Below are positions 43,075-52,291 of a stretch of DNA of 64,000 nucleotides, piece by piece. The notes below the pieces were generated by a model. The model saw only the letters and a program-made list of their open reading frames with translations, was not told where the DNA came from and did no database searches. The translations under genes and the position numbers were made by a program. Each line of letters begins with the position of its first letter. Position 1 is the stretch's first letter. Source of the DNA: Elusimicrobiota bacterium (GTDB lineage: Bacteria; Elusimicrobiota; Endomicrobiia; Endomicrobiales; Endomicrobiaceae); the NCBI GenBank assembly GCA_017528425.1, contig JAFXOV010000015.1, positions 1 to 64,000 of the forward strand, read 5' to 3'.

Positions 43075-43503
43075 TTAATATTTGTAAATCTTTTCCGAAC
43101 TTAAAACATCAAATCCTTTATCACACAATAATTTTGCGGTATCAGGATAATTTTCTATTTCCAAAACAATAGCTGCCGTTGTTCCGTTGCTCAATAAAAA
43201 TCCGTAACAATCTTCGATATTTATTTTGCTTGAAGCTAATGTTAACAATAATTTGTTGAAACTTCCCGGAACATTATCTACGACAACACCTATAATTTGT
43301 CTTTTTGTTACGGCTATTTTGTTTTCTTTTAAAACATCAAAAGCTTTATCCGGGTCATCAACCAACAATTTCATTACACCGAAATCACCGGAACTTGCAA
43401 GAGACATTGCTCTTAAGTTAATGTTGTTTTCGGATAAAATTGTTGTTATTTTTTCCAATTTTCCGGGATTGTTTTCTAAAAATACTGATATGTGATATGC
43501 CAT
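43075..43503 (-). CDS. Tandem ACT-domain protein
   Basis: A 142-residue protein of two ACT domains, starting HISVFLENNPGKLEKITTILSE and QIIGVVVDNVPGSFNKLLLT. Such proteins bind amino acids. Stand-alone double-ACT proteins commonly accompany phenylacetate-CoA ligase genes, as here, and are thought to sense the aromatic or branched-chain substrate. AAGGAG precedes the ATG. A palindromic element copy lies between it and the ligase gene. Confidence 0.9.
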   Translation of the reverse strand: MAYHISVFLENNPGKLEKITTILSENNINLRAMSLASSGDFGVMKLLVDDPDKAFDVLKENKIAVTKRQIIGVVVDNVPGSFNKLLLTLASSKINIEDCYGFLLSNGTTAAIVLEIENYPDTAKLLCDKGFDVLSSEKIYKY

Positions 43504-43550
43504 TTTTTTCTCCTTTTTTATATCGGCCTTAATATTTGCTCTGTAACTTT

Positions 43551-43615
43551 GAATTTGCCTTCCTTATGTGCTTGCCGCTCCGCTATACTTTTTGCACACT
43601 GCGGTCGGCAAATTC
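43551..43615 (+). repeat. 65-bp palindromic element, copy C
   Basis: Ends GAATTTGCC (43551-43559) and GGCAAATTC (43607-43615) are perfect inverted repeats; inner TGTGC and GCACA pair where copies A and B have GTAC and GTAC. The tail AAATCTTAAGGTCTC seen after copy B recurs at 43624-43638, followed by an AAATCGC/GCGATTT hairpin. Confidence 0.7.
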
Positions 43616-43671
43616 TTTGTTTCATATCAAATCTTAAGGTCTCCGAAATCGCTTCGCGATTTGTTGTATTT

Positions 43672-44961
43672 TTATTTCTTAGCTCTCAAATCTATTACTC
43701 TTTTTGCTTTACCTTCACTTACAGGTAAACTTCCTGCTTCAACGAATTGAACTATAGGTGTAACATCAAGTTCTTGTTTTAATTCGTTGATCAATCTGTT
43801 TTGTAATATTTCCAAATCTTTTAATGTACCTTTAAACGTATCATTGTTTATTTCTACTTTTATTCTTAATTTGTCCATACAATTGTGATCAATCAATTCG
43901 ATAACATAATTTTTACCTGCTTCAGGTATGGATAATATTGTTTTTTCTATCTGTATCGGGAATATGTTTACTCCGTTGATAATCATCATGTCATCGGTTC
44001 TTGCCGTAATTCTTGCTATTCTTCTGTGCGTTCTTCCGCAAGCACAAGGTTCCGATATTATTCTTGTTAAATCTTTTGTTCTGTATCTCATTAAAGGCAT
44101 TGCTTGTCTTTGTAATGTTGTTAATACAAGTTCGCCTTCTTCTCCGTCGGGCAAAGGTTCAAATGTTTTCGGATCTACGATTTCGGGATATACGTAATCT
44201 TCCCAAATATGTAAATGTTGCTGACATTGACATTCAAAAGCTATTCCCGGTCCCGATATTTCCGATAATCCGTAAGAATTGTAAGCTTTAACATTGTACA
44301 ATTCTTCAATTTTCTTTCTCATCGCTTCACTATGAGGTTCTGCACCTATGAAAAATATTCTTAAATTTAAATCTTTTTTTACATCTATACCGAGTTCTTT
44401 AACGGTATTAGATAATCTTAATGCATAACTCGGCAAAATGTGTACAACCGTCGTTTTAAAATGTTGCATAAACCAAAGCTGTCTTTTACTGTTTCCCGGA
44501 CCTATAGGAATAGTCATCATTCCTAATCTTTCTCCGCCGTAATGAAATCCGAGTCCGCCCGAAAACAAACCGTATCCCATTGTGTTTTGAAATACATCGG
44601 TGCTTCTTGCACCTGCACAATACATTGATCTTGCAGATATGTTTGCCCAATTTGCTATATCGTCTTTTGTGTGGAATACAACTGTAGGATTACCTGTAGT
44701 TCCCGAAGAAGAATGCATTCTTACAACATCTTTTAAATCCGTTACCAAACAACCGTAGGGGAAAGAATCTCTTAAATCTTGTTTTGTCGTGAAAGGAAGT
44801 TTTGTTACTTCATCTAATGATTTTAGTTCGCCTATTTTTGCGAGTTTGTCCTTGTAGAATTGTGATTTTTTTGCGAGAGCAATTTGTTTGTTGATACAGT
44901 CCAACTGAAATTTTCTTAAATCTTTCCTGTCCATCGTTTCAATGTCTTTTTGCCAAAACAT
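43672..44961 (-). CDS. Phenylacetate-CoA ligase family protein
   Basis: A 429-residue adenylate-forming enzyme that activates an aryl acid (phenylacetate or indoleacetate) with CoA. The ATP loop SSSGTTGNPTVVFHT, AYNSYGLSEISGPGIAFEC, the YRTKDLT motif and the C-terminal GVNIFPIQIEKTIL are typical of PaaK. No phenylacetate oxidation genes occur nearby; in anaerobes such ligases work with 2-oxoacid:ferredoxin oxidoreductases on amino acid breakdown products. AAGGAG precedes the ATG. Confidence 0.93.
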   Translation of the reverse strand: MFWQKDIETMDRKDLRKFQLDCINKQIALAKKSQFYKDKLAKIGELKSLDEVTKLPFTTKQDLRDSFPYGCLVTDLKDVVRMHSSSGTTGNPTVVFHTKDDIANWANISARSMYCAGARSTDVFQNTMGYGLFSGGLGFHYGGERLGMMTIPIGPGNSKRQLWFMQHFKTTVVHILPSYALRLSNTVKELGIDVKKDLNLRIFFIGAEPHSEAMRKKIEELYNVKAYNSYGLSEISGPGIAFECQCQQHLHIWEDYVYPEIVDPKTFEPLPDGEEGELVLTTLQRQAMPLMRYRTKDLTRIISEPCACGRTHRRIARITARTDDMMIINGVNIFPIQIEKTILSIPEAGKNYVIELIDHNCMDKLRIKVEINNDTFKGTLKDLEILQNRLINELKQELDVTPIVQFVEAGSLPVSEGKAKRVIDLRAKK

Positions 44962-45057
44962 TTTATCAAGTCTCCTTAAGTAAATATTTTAAAAAGCATT
45001 TAATTTTAATATAATAAATAATTATAGCACATTTAAATTGAAAAAGGCATAAATAAA

Positions 45058-45873
45058 ATGGTAATAGGAATTATATACAATCATTTAAAACCTAATGCAC
45101 AACAATATTGCGATAAGATTTCTCAATGGTTAAAAAATAAGGGGATAAAAGTTAAAAATATTTCATATAAACTTAACAGAAATCCCGGAGTGGATTTTAT
45201 AATATCTCTCGGCGGAGACGGAACAATGCTAAGAATAAGCAGACTTGTTTCGAAATATTCTATTCCTGTTATGGGTGTTAATTTAGGAACATTGGGCTTT
45301 TTAACCGATACGGACATAAAAAATGTTTTTGATTCGTTAGAAAATATTTTAAGTAACGGTATTGAATACGAAGAAAGAATGATGCTTGATATTGAAATTG
45401 CAACAAAAAACGGAATTGTAAAAACAACGGCATTAAACGATTGTGTTATAAGATCAATATACAACGGAAGACTCACATCGATAGATGCATTTATAAACAA
45501 ACGGTTTTTATCAAGTTATAAAGGGGACGGAATTGTAATATCTACCCCAACAGGCTCGACGGCATATTCGTTAGCGCTTTCCGGACCTATAATTTATCCT
45601 ACTTTATCTTTGTTTATTGTGTCACCGATAGCGCCTCACACATTAACTCACAGACCTATGATTTTAGATTGTAATACAGTTTTGGAATTTACTTCCACTG
45701 ATGATAGTAAAAAATCCGATCTAATAGTGTCTGTCGACGGGCAGGAAAGTTATATATTGGATAAAAACAAAAAAGTTAAAATAAAAATGTTCTCAAAAAA
45801 AGCAAAACTTATAAGAGACAGAAACTACTCTTATTTCGATACACTAAAAACAAAATTAAAATGGGGAGTCTAG
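45058..45873 (+). CDS. nadK: NAD kinase
   Basis: A 271-residue kinase making NADP. The diagnostic ISLGGDGTMLRISRLVS (GGDG), VNLGTLGFLTD, ALNDCVIRS, GDGIVISTPTGSTAYSLALSGPI and ISPIAPHTL-like VSPIAPHTLTHRP motifs are in order. The ATG is preceded by AAAGGC. recN follows six bases after its stop, a frequent pair. Confidence 0.95.
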   Translation: MVIGIIYNHLKPNAQQYCDKISQWLKNKGIKVKNISYKLNRNPGVDFIISLGGDGTMLRISRLVSKYSIPVMGVNLGTLGFLTDTDIKNVFDSLENILSNGIEYEERMMLDIEIATKNGIVKTTALNDCVIRSIYNGRLTSIDAFINKRFLSSYKGDGIVISTPTGSTAYSLALSGPIIYPTLSLFIVSPIAPHTLTHRPMILDCNTVLEFTSTDDSKKSDLIVSVDGQESYILDKNKKVKIKMFSKKAKLIRDRNYSYFDTLKTKLKWGV

Positions 45874-45878
45874 ATTAA

Positions 45879-47534
45879 GTGCTTACCGCATTATCCGTTA
45901 AAAATTACGCTCTTATAGAAAATATCACTATAAATTTTAAAGAAGGGCTTACCGTTATAACAGGCGAAACCGGAGCGGGAAAATCCATTATTATGGATTC
46001 AATTGATTTATTGTTGGGAGCAAGAGCAAGTACAAGTATCATAAGAACAGGAGCAACATTTTGCTCGGTTGTTGCAGAATTTGATATTTCAAAAAATTTC
46101 AATGTCAAAAAAATGCTTACCGATTTATCAATAGATATTTCCGATGAAATTATAATAAGAAGACAAATAGATGTTGCCGGAAAAAACAAAGCTTTTATTA
46201 ACGACGTTTCGGTAAGTGTAAATACTCTTTCGAATATAGGAAAATACTTGGTGGATTTTTATGCTCAGCACAAAAGCAACATGTTATTTGAACAAAGTTA
46301 TCAAAGACAAATAGTTGATGAAATGGCAAATAACAATTCTTTATTGGAAGAACTGTCCGAAAAGTATGATAAGTTTGAAGAATTAAAAAAACAAAAAGAA
46401 GAAATAGAAAAAGCCAATACCGACAGAGAAAGGTTGTTGGATTTATATAAATATCAAATAAATGAAATAAATAAAGCGAATTTAAATTCCGATGAAGAAG
46501 GTCAAATCGATCAGGAACTGCCTAAATTAAAAAATGCGGAAAAAATAAAGAACGTTACTAATGAAATGTTGTCTATATTATATAAACAAGATCATTCTGT
46601 TACGGATAACCTTTCAATAATAAACAAACAAATTTCTCTTTTGGAAAAATACGGCGTAAATGTTGAATCTATTTCGGAAAATATAAGTTCGGCAATCAGT
46701 GAAATAGATGATGCTTACAAAGAAATTGAAGATTTATCAAACAACCTGGATGCTTCTCCCGAAAAGTTGGATAGTATGCAGGAAAGACAACAACTGATAA
46801 AAAAATTAAAATCCAAGTATGGTAAAGATATAGAAGAACTTATCGATTACGGCAAAGAATTGGAAGAGAAAGTAAAAAATCTTGAAAATTACGAGATAAA
46901 TATTGATAAAATTCAAAATGAAATCGAAGCTGTATTAAAGGAAATTATAAAAATTTGCACACAAATCTCCGATAAAAGAAAAAAAACAGCAAAAAAAATA
47001 TCTAAAGAAATTGTGTCTGAACTTTCAGATTTGAATATGAAAAATTCTCAATTTGAAATTGAGATTAAAGAGGGAGACATATCGAGAACAGGATTCGACG
47101 ACTTAGAATTTATGTTTAGTGCAAATAAAGGGGAACAATTGTATCCTTTAGCTGATGTTGCTTCCGGCGGAGAAATATCCAGAGTACTGCTTGCATTATC
47201 AACGGTAATATCAAACAGTTATAATGTTGATACCATTATTTTTGATGAAATTGATACGGGAACAAGCGGGAAAACAGGGGAAAAAATCGGTAAAAAATTA
47301 AAAAGTTTATCAAAACAAAGACAGATTATTTCCATATCTCATTTGGCTCAAATTGCATCATTTGCAGATAACCATATAAAAATATATAAAGAAGCCGAAA
47401 ACGGCAGAAATATAACGAAAGCTAAAGATTTAAACGACAAGGAAAGAGTAGAAGAAATAGCCAAAATAATATCCGGTGAAAAAGTAACGGAACATGCCAT
47501 AAAACATGCTGAAGAACTCCTAAAAGACAATTGA
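45879..47534 (+). CDS. recN: DNA repair protein RecN
   Basis: A 551-residue SMC-like ATPase for double-strand break repair. Walker A is TVITGETGAGKSIIMDSIDLLLG near the N-terminus; coiled coils occupy ~residues 155-220 and 280-370; the C-terminal half has the signature VASGGEISRVLLAL and Walker B TIIFDEIDTGTSG. The start is GTG with GGGGAG ten bases upstream, inside nadK. Its stop codon is also the first three bases of a heptamer array. Confidence 0.95.
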   Translation: MLTALSVKNYALIENITINFKEGLTVITGETGAGKSIIMDSIDLLLGARASTSIIRTGATFCSVVAEFDISKNFNVKKMLTDLSIDISDEIIIRRQIDVAGKNKAFINDVSVSVNTLSNIGKYLVDFYAQHKSNMLFEQSYQRQIVDEMANNNSLLEELSEKYDKFEELKKQKEEIEKANTDRERLLDLYKYQINEINKANLNSDEEGQIDQELPKLKNAEKIKNVTNEMLSILYKQDHSVTDNLSIINKQISLLEKYGVNVESISENISSAISEIDDAYKEIEDLSNNLDASPEKLDSMQERQQLIKKLKSKYGKDIEELIDYGKELEEKVKNLENYEINIDKIQNEIEAVLKEIIKICTQISDKRKKTAKKISKEIVSELSDLNMKNSQFEIEIKEGDISRTGFDDLEFMFSANKGEQLYPLADVASGGEISRVLLALSTVISNSYNVDTIIFDEIDTGTSGKTGEKIGKKLKSLSKQRQIISISHLAQIASFADNHIKIYKEAENGRNITKAKDLNDKERVEEIAKIISGEKVTEHAIKHAEELLKDN

Positions 47535-47661
47535 TAATGTACAATGTATAATTTATAATTAAGGTTGTTTTTTTGAAGAGTAAAAAACACTTATTTAATA
47601 AAAATTGCAATGCAATTTTTACCGACATTATACATTGTAAATTGTAAATTATAAATTATTG
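47532..47661. repeat. Heptamer-armed spacer between recN and greA
   Basis: The left array (47532-47559) reads TGATAAT, GTACAAT, GTATAAT, TTATAAT. The right array (47627-47661) reads ATTATAC, ATTGTAA, ATTGTAA, ATTATAA, ATTATTG. They are inverted copies: ACAATGTATAAT (47541-47552) and ATTATACATTGT (47627-47638) are exact reverse complements. Between them is a perfect triloop palindrome, AAAAATTGC and GCAATTTTT around AAT (47600-47620). Confidence 0.75.
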
Positions 47662-47664
47662 TTT

Positions 47665-48129
47665 TTATCGTGTAATCTTTACTATTTCGAATTTCATTGT
47701 TCCCGCAGGTAATTCTACATCAACCTTGTCTCCTGCGCCGTGTCCGAGCAAACCTTGGGCAAGGGGAGAACCGATAGAAATTTTCATTTCATCGGGGTTT
47801 GCTTCTTCTTCATCTACGATAGAATATTCATATTCGTCTCCGTCTTCATCTTTTAATGTTACGGTAACGCCTATAAATACTTTGTTGGGATCAATATTTA
47901 ATTCTTCTATAATTTTTGCTCTTGAAAGCTTTGAATCTATTTCCGCAATTCTCTGCATGAGATTTGTTAAAGCTTCTTTTGCGGCATGATATTCCGCGTT
48001 TTCTCTTAAATCTCCGTGTTCTCTTGCTCTTGCTATTTCATCTTGTATCTGAGGTTTCCTTTTTTGTAATCTGTCTATTTCTTCAATTAATTTGTTTCTT
48101 CCTTCTCTGGTTAAATAAATTTCACCCAT
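47665..48129 (-). CDS. greA: Transcription elongation factor GreA
   Basis: A 154-residue factor that rescues backtracked RNA polymerase. The N-terminal coiled coil carries the acidic tip (EIARAREHGDLRENAEYHAAKEA), and the C-terminal FKBP-like domain has IGSPLAQGLLGHGAGDKV. CAGGAGAAAAC precedes the ATG. Last gene of rseP-ispG-greA. Confidence 0.96.
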   Translation of the reverse strand: MGEIYLTREGRNKLIEEIDRLQKRKPQIQDEIARAREHGDLRENAEYHAAKEALTNLMQRIAEIDSKLSRAKIIEELNIDPNKVFIGVTVTLKDEDGDEYEYSIVDEEEANPDEMKISIGSPLAQGLLGHGAGDKVDVELPAGTMKFEIVKITR

Positions 48130-48146
48130 TTGTTTTCTCCTGTATG

Positions 48147-49217
48147 TTAAATACTTTTTTTATAAAGTTGAACGATTTTCTTTACCCATTGCTCTTCCGG
48201 AACCTTACAGATGATTTTACCTTTTTTAAATAAAATTCCTTCTCCGATTCCGCCGGCAATACCGAAATCAGCTTCTTTAGCTTCTCCGGGACCGTTTACG
48301 ACACAACCCATAACGGCTATTTTTACATTCTTTTTTGCATTCTTTTTTTGAACTTTTGATAATGCAACTTCAAGTTCATCAACAATTTTTATTAAATTAA
48401 CTTTAGTCCTTGAACATGTAGGACAAGATACTAATTCTATCCCTGTTGTTCTTAAGCCTAAAGATTGTAATATTTGATAAGCTACTCTTACTTCTTCAAC
48501 GGGATTTGCCGTAAGTGATACTCTTATGGTATCACCGATTCCTTGAGCAAGCATTATGCCTAAACCTACGGAAGATTTTATTGTTCCTCTGAAAATAGAA
48601 CCCGATTCCGTAATTCCCAAATGTGTGGGATAATTTCTTTTTGAAGCAAACAGTTTATATGCTTCAATCGTGGTTTCCACGTCAGAAGCTTTAAGAGAAA
48701 CAGCTATATCGTCGAAATTACAATTTTCCAATATCTTCACATGTTCTATTGCAGCTTTTACAAGAGCCTTTGCTTTATCTTTTGTAGTTGAAAAGTCGTG
48801 AACTTCTTTTAAAGAGCCGGCATTAACACCTATTCTTATGGGAATATGTGCTTTTTTAGCTTCTTTTACAAGTTCCATAACTTTTTCTTTAGAACCGATA
48901 TTTCCCGGATTTATTCTGAGTTTATCTACACCTTGCTTTATGGATTCTATTGCAAGTCTGTGATCAAAATGAATATCGGCAACCAATGGAATTTTAATAT
49001 TTTTCTTTATAAGTTTTATATTCTTTGCACATTCCATATCCGGAACGGAAACTCTTATTATTTCACAACCGACTTCCTGCAACTCTTTTATTTGTCTTAC
49101 GGTTGCTTTCCAATCTCTCGTGTTTGTGTTTGTCATCGATTGAATAGCTATAGGGTTTCCGCCGCCTATTTTTACGCCGCCTATATTTATTACTTTCGTA
49201 TCTTTTCTTGTAAACAT
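48147..49217 (-). CDS. ispG: 4-hydroxy-3-methylbut-2-en-1-yl diphosphate synthase
   Basis: A 356-residue [4Fe-4S] enzyme of the non-mevalonate pathway. The TIM-barrel part has IAIQSMTNTNTRDW and PLVADIHFDHRLAI; the cluster ligands are in VSCPTCSRTKVNL (two Cys) and VAVMGCVVNGPGEAKEADFG (one Cys). This is the short bacterial form. It follows rseP by 11 bases. Confidence 0.96.
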   Translation of the reverse strand: MFTRKDTKVINIGGVKIGGGNPIAIQSMTNTNTRDWKATVRQIKELQEVGCEIIRVSVPDMECAKNIKLIKKNIKIPLVADIHFDHRLAIESIKQGVDKLRINPGNIGSKEKVMELVKEAKKAHIPIRIGVNAGSLKEVHDFSTTKDKAKALVKAAIEHVKILENCNFDDIAVSLKASDVETTIEAYKLFASKRNYPTHLGITESGSIFRGTIKSSVGLGIMLAQGIGDTIRVSLTANPVEEVRVAYQILQSLGLRTTGIELVSCPTCSRTKVNLIKIVDELEVALSKVQKKNAKKNVKIAVMGCVVNGPGEAKEADFGIAGGIGEGILFKKGKIICKVPEEQWVKKIVQLYKKSI

Positions 49218-49228
49218 TTTTATACCTT

Positions 49229-50284
49229 TTATTTGAATAATTTGCCTAATCCTAATCTTATCAAATCACTGTATGTTGCAAATAAAAATATCAATAATAT
49301 TAATCCTAAACCAATGTAATTGTATATTGAAATTACTTTTGTGCTTATTTTTTTTCTTATAATTCCTTCTACCAAGAAAAGAACTATCATTCCTCCGTCC
49401 ACTAAAGGAATGGGGAGTAAATTAAATAATCCTAAAGCAACGGATATTACGGCAACCAATCTTAAATAACTTTCAAAACCGGACTTGGCCGAATTTGCCA
49501 TAAATTGTATAACACCGATAGGTCCCGCGACTTCAGGCTTTTCCCATTTTATTAACTTATCCCATAAGTATTGCAGTGTGAATGTCGTTTGATAAAGAGC
49601 AGTTCCGTATGCCAAATGAAAAGATTTAAAGAAAGTCACTTTTTCCTTTGTTATTAACGGTTGTATTCCGAGCATACCCGAACCTGTTGTAGGGTTTTTA
49701 TCCAATATAAAACTGAAATCTAATTCTTGTTCTTCTCTTAAAACTTTAAGACTTACTTCCTTTTCTGCTTTATCTTTTAAAGAAGTTGTTAATGCTTCCC
49801 AATTTTCTATATTTTCACCGTTAATAGAAAGAATTTTATCGTTTATTAAGAGTCCTGCTTTTTGAGCACAAGAATCTTTTGCTAAAGCACCTATTTTGGC
49901 TTCATCGGATATTGAAGCTATACCCCACAAATTAAATATGAAAGCAAACAAAAGAATTGCAAAAACATAATTCATAAAAGGTCCGGCAAAAATTATCATT
50001 ATCTTTTTATAAAAAGGCAAAGACAGAAATTCGTCTTTTTTACCGGTTGCTTCATCGGGATTTTCGCCTGCCATTGCAACAAGTCCTCCCAACGGGAATA
50101 AGCAAATAGAATATCGTGTCTCGCCTTTTGTAAAGCCCCACAATTCTTTACCGAAACCGAAAGCGAACCTTAACACTCTTACTTTATAAAATTTTGCGAC
50201 GGAAAAGTGTCCCAGTTCATGTATAAAAATTAAAAATCCCAATCCAAAAAGGACAGCAATAATCTGAAGAAACAATGTTAACAT
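49229..50284 (-). CDS. rseP: Site-2 protease RseP family
   Basis: A 351-residue intramembrane zinc protease. HELGH in helix 1 (FLIFIHELGHFSVAKFY), one PDZ domain in the periplasmic part (DSCAQKAGLLINDKILSINGE) and the LPIPLVDGG motif in the C-terminal helix are present. It may cleave anti-sigma factors such as the one at 42.5 kb, though the substrate is not evident. Only one PDZ domain is seen, against two in E. coli. Confidence 0.95.
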   Translation of the reverse strand: MLTLFLQIIAVLFGLGFLIFIHELGHFSVAKFYKVRVLRFAFGFGKELWGFTKGETRYSICLFPLGGLVAMAGENPDEATGKKDEFLSLPFYKKIMIIFAGPFMNYVFAILLFAFIFNLWGIASISDEAKIGALAKDSCAQKAGLLINDKILSINGENIENWEALTTSLKDKAEKEVSLKVLREEQELDFSFILDKNPTTGSGMLGIQPLITKEKVTFFKSFHLAYGTALYQTTFTLQYLWDKLIKWEKPEVAGPIGVIQFMANSAKSGFESYLRLVAVISVALGLFNLLPIPLVDGGMIVLFLVEGIIRKKISTKVISIYNYIGLGLILLIFLFATYSDLIRLGLGKLFK

Positions 50285-50497
50285 TACAACACTCCTTTAA
50301 TATATTAAAAACAAAAAAGCAATAATACAAGATTTGTATTGATAAATCTTGCAAAAAAGAATATTATTAAACTTTGAAGAATTATATCATTTTTGCTTTA
50401 ACAAATAAATACCGGAGTACATAAAATTAATAATATTTGGATACTCTTAAAGAGAAGTTTAACTATATGGCTTTTACCTGTATTTATTGTAAGTTTT

Positions 50498-50947
50498 TTG
50501 TTTAATGAAATTACAATATCTAACGGGTATCTTTTATGTGTTTTAGCTTTTTATACCGCAGCAATAGCTTTAAATTATTTAAAAAATAATTTTGCTACTC
50601 TTTTGATTGACAGATTTTTTTTATTGGTATTGTCTTTTTTTGTTTTCGTAAATAACAATTTTGTTGCGGAACAGCAGTTTTTTGTTTCTTCTATGTTGAG
50701 TTTAGTTGTAATCATTATGTATACAATTGCTTTTTTTGTTTATAAAAAGAAAGGTAAAATTTTTATTCTAAACTTTTCTAAACTTAGCGGTTTAATAGAA
50801 TCCGTATTTGTGCTGTTTGTTTTGTTTTTCGGAATAGAAAACCGGATAGTTGCAAATATTTTGTTTTTTGCTATATGTGATATTTTTTATAAAGTGATAA
50901 TATTATCGATAATTTTCAATTTAAAAAAAAGATTTAGTATTCAATAG
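50498..50947 (+). CDS. Polytopic membrane protein of unknown function, true start probably upstream
   Basis: A 149-residue, very hydrophobic protein with four or five helices that I do not recognise. The first ATG/GTG/TTG-type start is the TTG at 50498, which has no ribosome site and cuts a membrane helix. The same frame is open back to 50402 and encodes a sensible N-terminus (ILLKRSLTIWLLPVFIVSFL). A GGAG at 50414-50417 lies eight bases before an in-frame ATT at 50426, which could be a rare start codon. It converges on and overlaps the next minus-strand gene by 14 bases. Confidence 0.6.
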   Translation: MFNEITISNGYLLCVLAFYTAAIALNYLKNNFATLLIDRFFLLVLSFFVFVNNNFVAEQQFFVSSMLSLVVIIMYTIAFFVYKKKGKIFILNFSKLSGLIESVFVLFVLFFGIENRIVANILFFAICDIFYKVIILSIIFNLKKRFSIQ

Positions 50948-51242
50948 CAGCGGCAAATATTATAAAATCCAATATATAGCACAAAGTTGTAAAAAGTAAC
51001 CAAAATATAAACCTTTTGTAAGTTTTTAATTTTGTCAATTTTGCAAAAACAATATAAAACAGTGTAGCGGTTTTTGATAATATGTATGAAACTATAATAA
51101 CGGATATAAAGAGAATAAACAAATCTACAACAAAATTACTAAAAATCCCTACCAAAATAAATTGTTGATTTATAAAATAAAATAAAAACATACAAAAAAC
51201 AAGATGTATTATAAAAAATAATAATTTGTGTTTATAAAACAT
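50934..51242 (-). CDS. Small membrane protein of unknown function
   Basis: A 102-residue protein with three or four helices (LLFFIIHLVFCMFLFYFI at the start). It overlaps the end of the TPR gene by 11 bases and is therefore co-translated with it. I see no family motif. Confidence 0.6.
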   Translation of the reverse strand: MFYKHKLLFFIIHLVFCMFLFYFINQQFILVGIFSNFVVDLFILFISVIIVSYILSKTATLFYIVFAKLTKLKTYKRFIFWLLFTTLCYILDFIIFAAAIEY

Positions 51243-52212
51243 TTCCGGATAATTCCTTTAATTCTCTTAAAGCATCATCATTTCCGCAGTAAGCGGCCTT
51301 TTGTAAATATTCGATTGCTTTTTCCTTTTCGTTTAATTGTTTATAGGCAATTCCTATATAAAAATTAACCGTTTCTTCATTCGGCTCTATATTTAATGCT
51401 TTCTTGTACCATTCGATTGCGGTAGTGAATTCATTATTCTCAAAATATAAATTACCTATTTGATAGTAAGGGTAAATATAATCCGGACTTATTTCTATTG
51501 CTTTTTTATAATACTCTTCCGATTTTTCAAAATTGCTTTCTTCTTTATATATTTCTGCGATATTATAATATGCGGATATATAGTTTTTGTTTTCTTTTAA
51601 AGCTTTTTCATAATAGTTCATAGCTTCTTCAAATCTTCTTTGCTTAAAATAGGTATTTGCTATAAAGCCGTAGAATTCGCAAGAATTATCAATATCTTCC
51701 AAAGAGGCTTTTTTATACCATTGTCTTGCATATTCAAATTGCCTTTTTCGTTCATAAATTGAGCCTAAAAATTTATAAGAGAGTTTGTTTCTCGGATCTA
51801 ATTCAATACTTTTTTTCAAATATTCTATAGGAACTATAAAATCTTTTTTATTAACGCTGTTTATTATTTTTAAATAGTGGGAATATGCAAGCAGATAATA
51901 CATTTCGGAAGAAGGGGGAAGATCTTTTTCCATTTGTTGTAAAAGTTCAACGGCTTTTTCGTAGTAACCTGTGCGGATTAAGGCCGTTGCCGCATTTATA
52001 TAAGTTTTTTCATCGGTTTCACCCATAGAAATAATTTTTCTGTAATATCTTATTGCTTTAATATATTCTTCGTTTTTAAAATAATGGGTTGCCTTATGTA
52101 TGAAACCGTCAGCGGTATATTTCTGATTTTGTTGCTTGTAATATACCGCACATAAAGTTATAAATATAACCGTTATTAACATACTGAAAATAAAATTTCT
52201 TTTTATAAACAT
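51232..52212 (-). CDS. Membrane-anchored TPR-repeat protein
   Basis: A 326-residue protein with one N-terminal membrane helix (FIFSMLITVIFITLCAVYY) and about eight tetratricopeptide repeats facing the periplasm, for example AIRYYRKIISMGETDEKTYI, EEYYKKAIEISPDYIYPYYQ and AIEWYKKALNIEPNEETVNF. It is a scaffold for protein contacts; no partner is indicated apart from the small membrane protein that overlaps it. The ATG directly follows TATAAT-like sequence with no ribosome site. Confidence 0.88.
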   Translation of the reverse strand: MFIKRNFIFSMLITVIFITLCAVYYKQQNQKYTADGFIHKATHYFKNEEYIKAIRYYRKIISMGETDEKTYINAATALIRTGYYEKAVELLQQMEKDLPPSSEMYYLLAYSHYLKIINSVNKKDFIVPIEYLKKSIELDPRNKLSYKFLGSIYERKRQFEYARQWYKKASLEDIDNSCEFYGFIANTYFKQRRFEEAMNYYEKALKENKNYISAYYNIAEIYKEESNFEKSEEYYKKAIEISPDYIYPYYQIGNLYFENNEFTTAIEWYKKALNIEPNEETVNFYIGIAYKQLNEKEKAIEYLQKAAYCGNDDALRELKELSGNVL

Positions 52213-52238
52213 ATTATAATTTTATAAAATATAAATGC

Positions 52239-52267
52239 TTGATACAAATTCAAAAAAAATGTATAAT
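52239..52267 (+). promoter_or_regulatory. Promoter of tRNA-Ser
   Basis: TTGATA (52239-52244) and TATAAT (52262-52267) are 17 bases apart; the tRNA begins 25 bases downstream. Confidence 0.85.
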
Positions 52268-52291
52268 TAACTTCATTATTTTATAGCAGAT

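Noticed and set aside
43634-43660. AAATCGC/GCGATTT hairpin as terminator of paaK
   Set aside because: No T-run follows on the minus strand; it is better seen as the end of the palindromic composite repeat.
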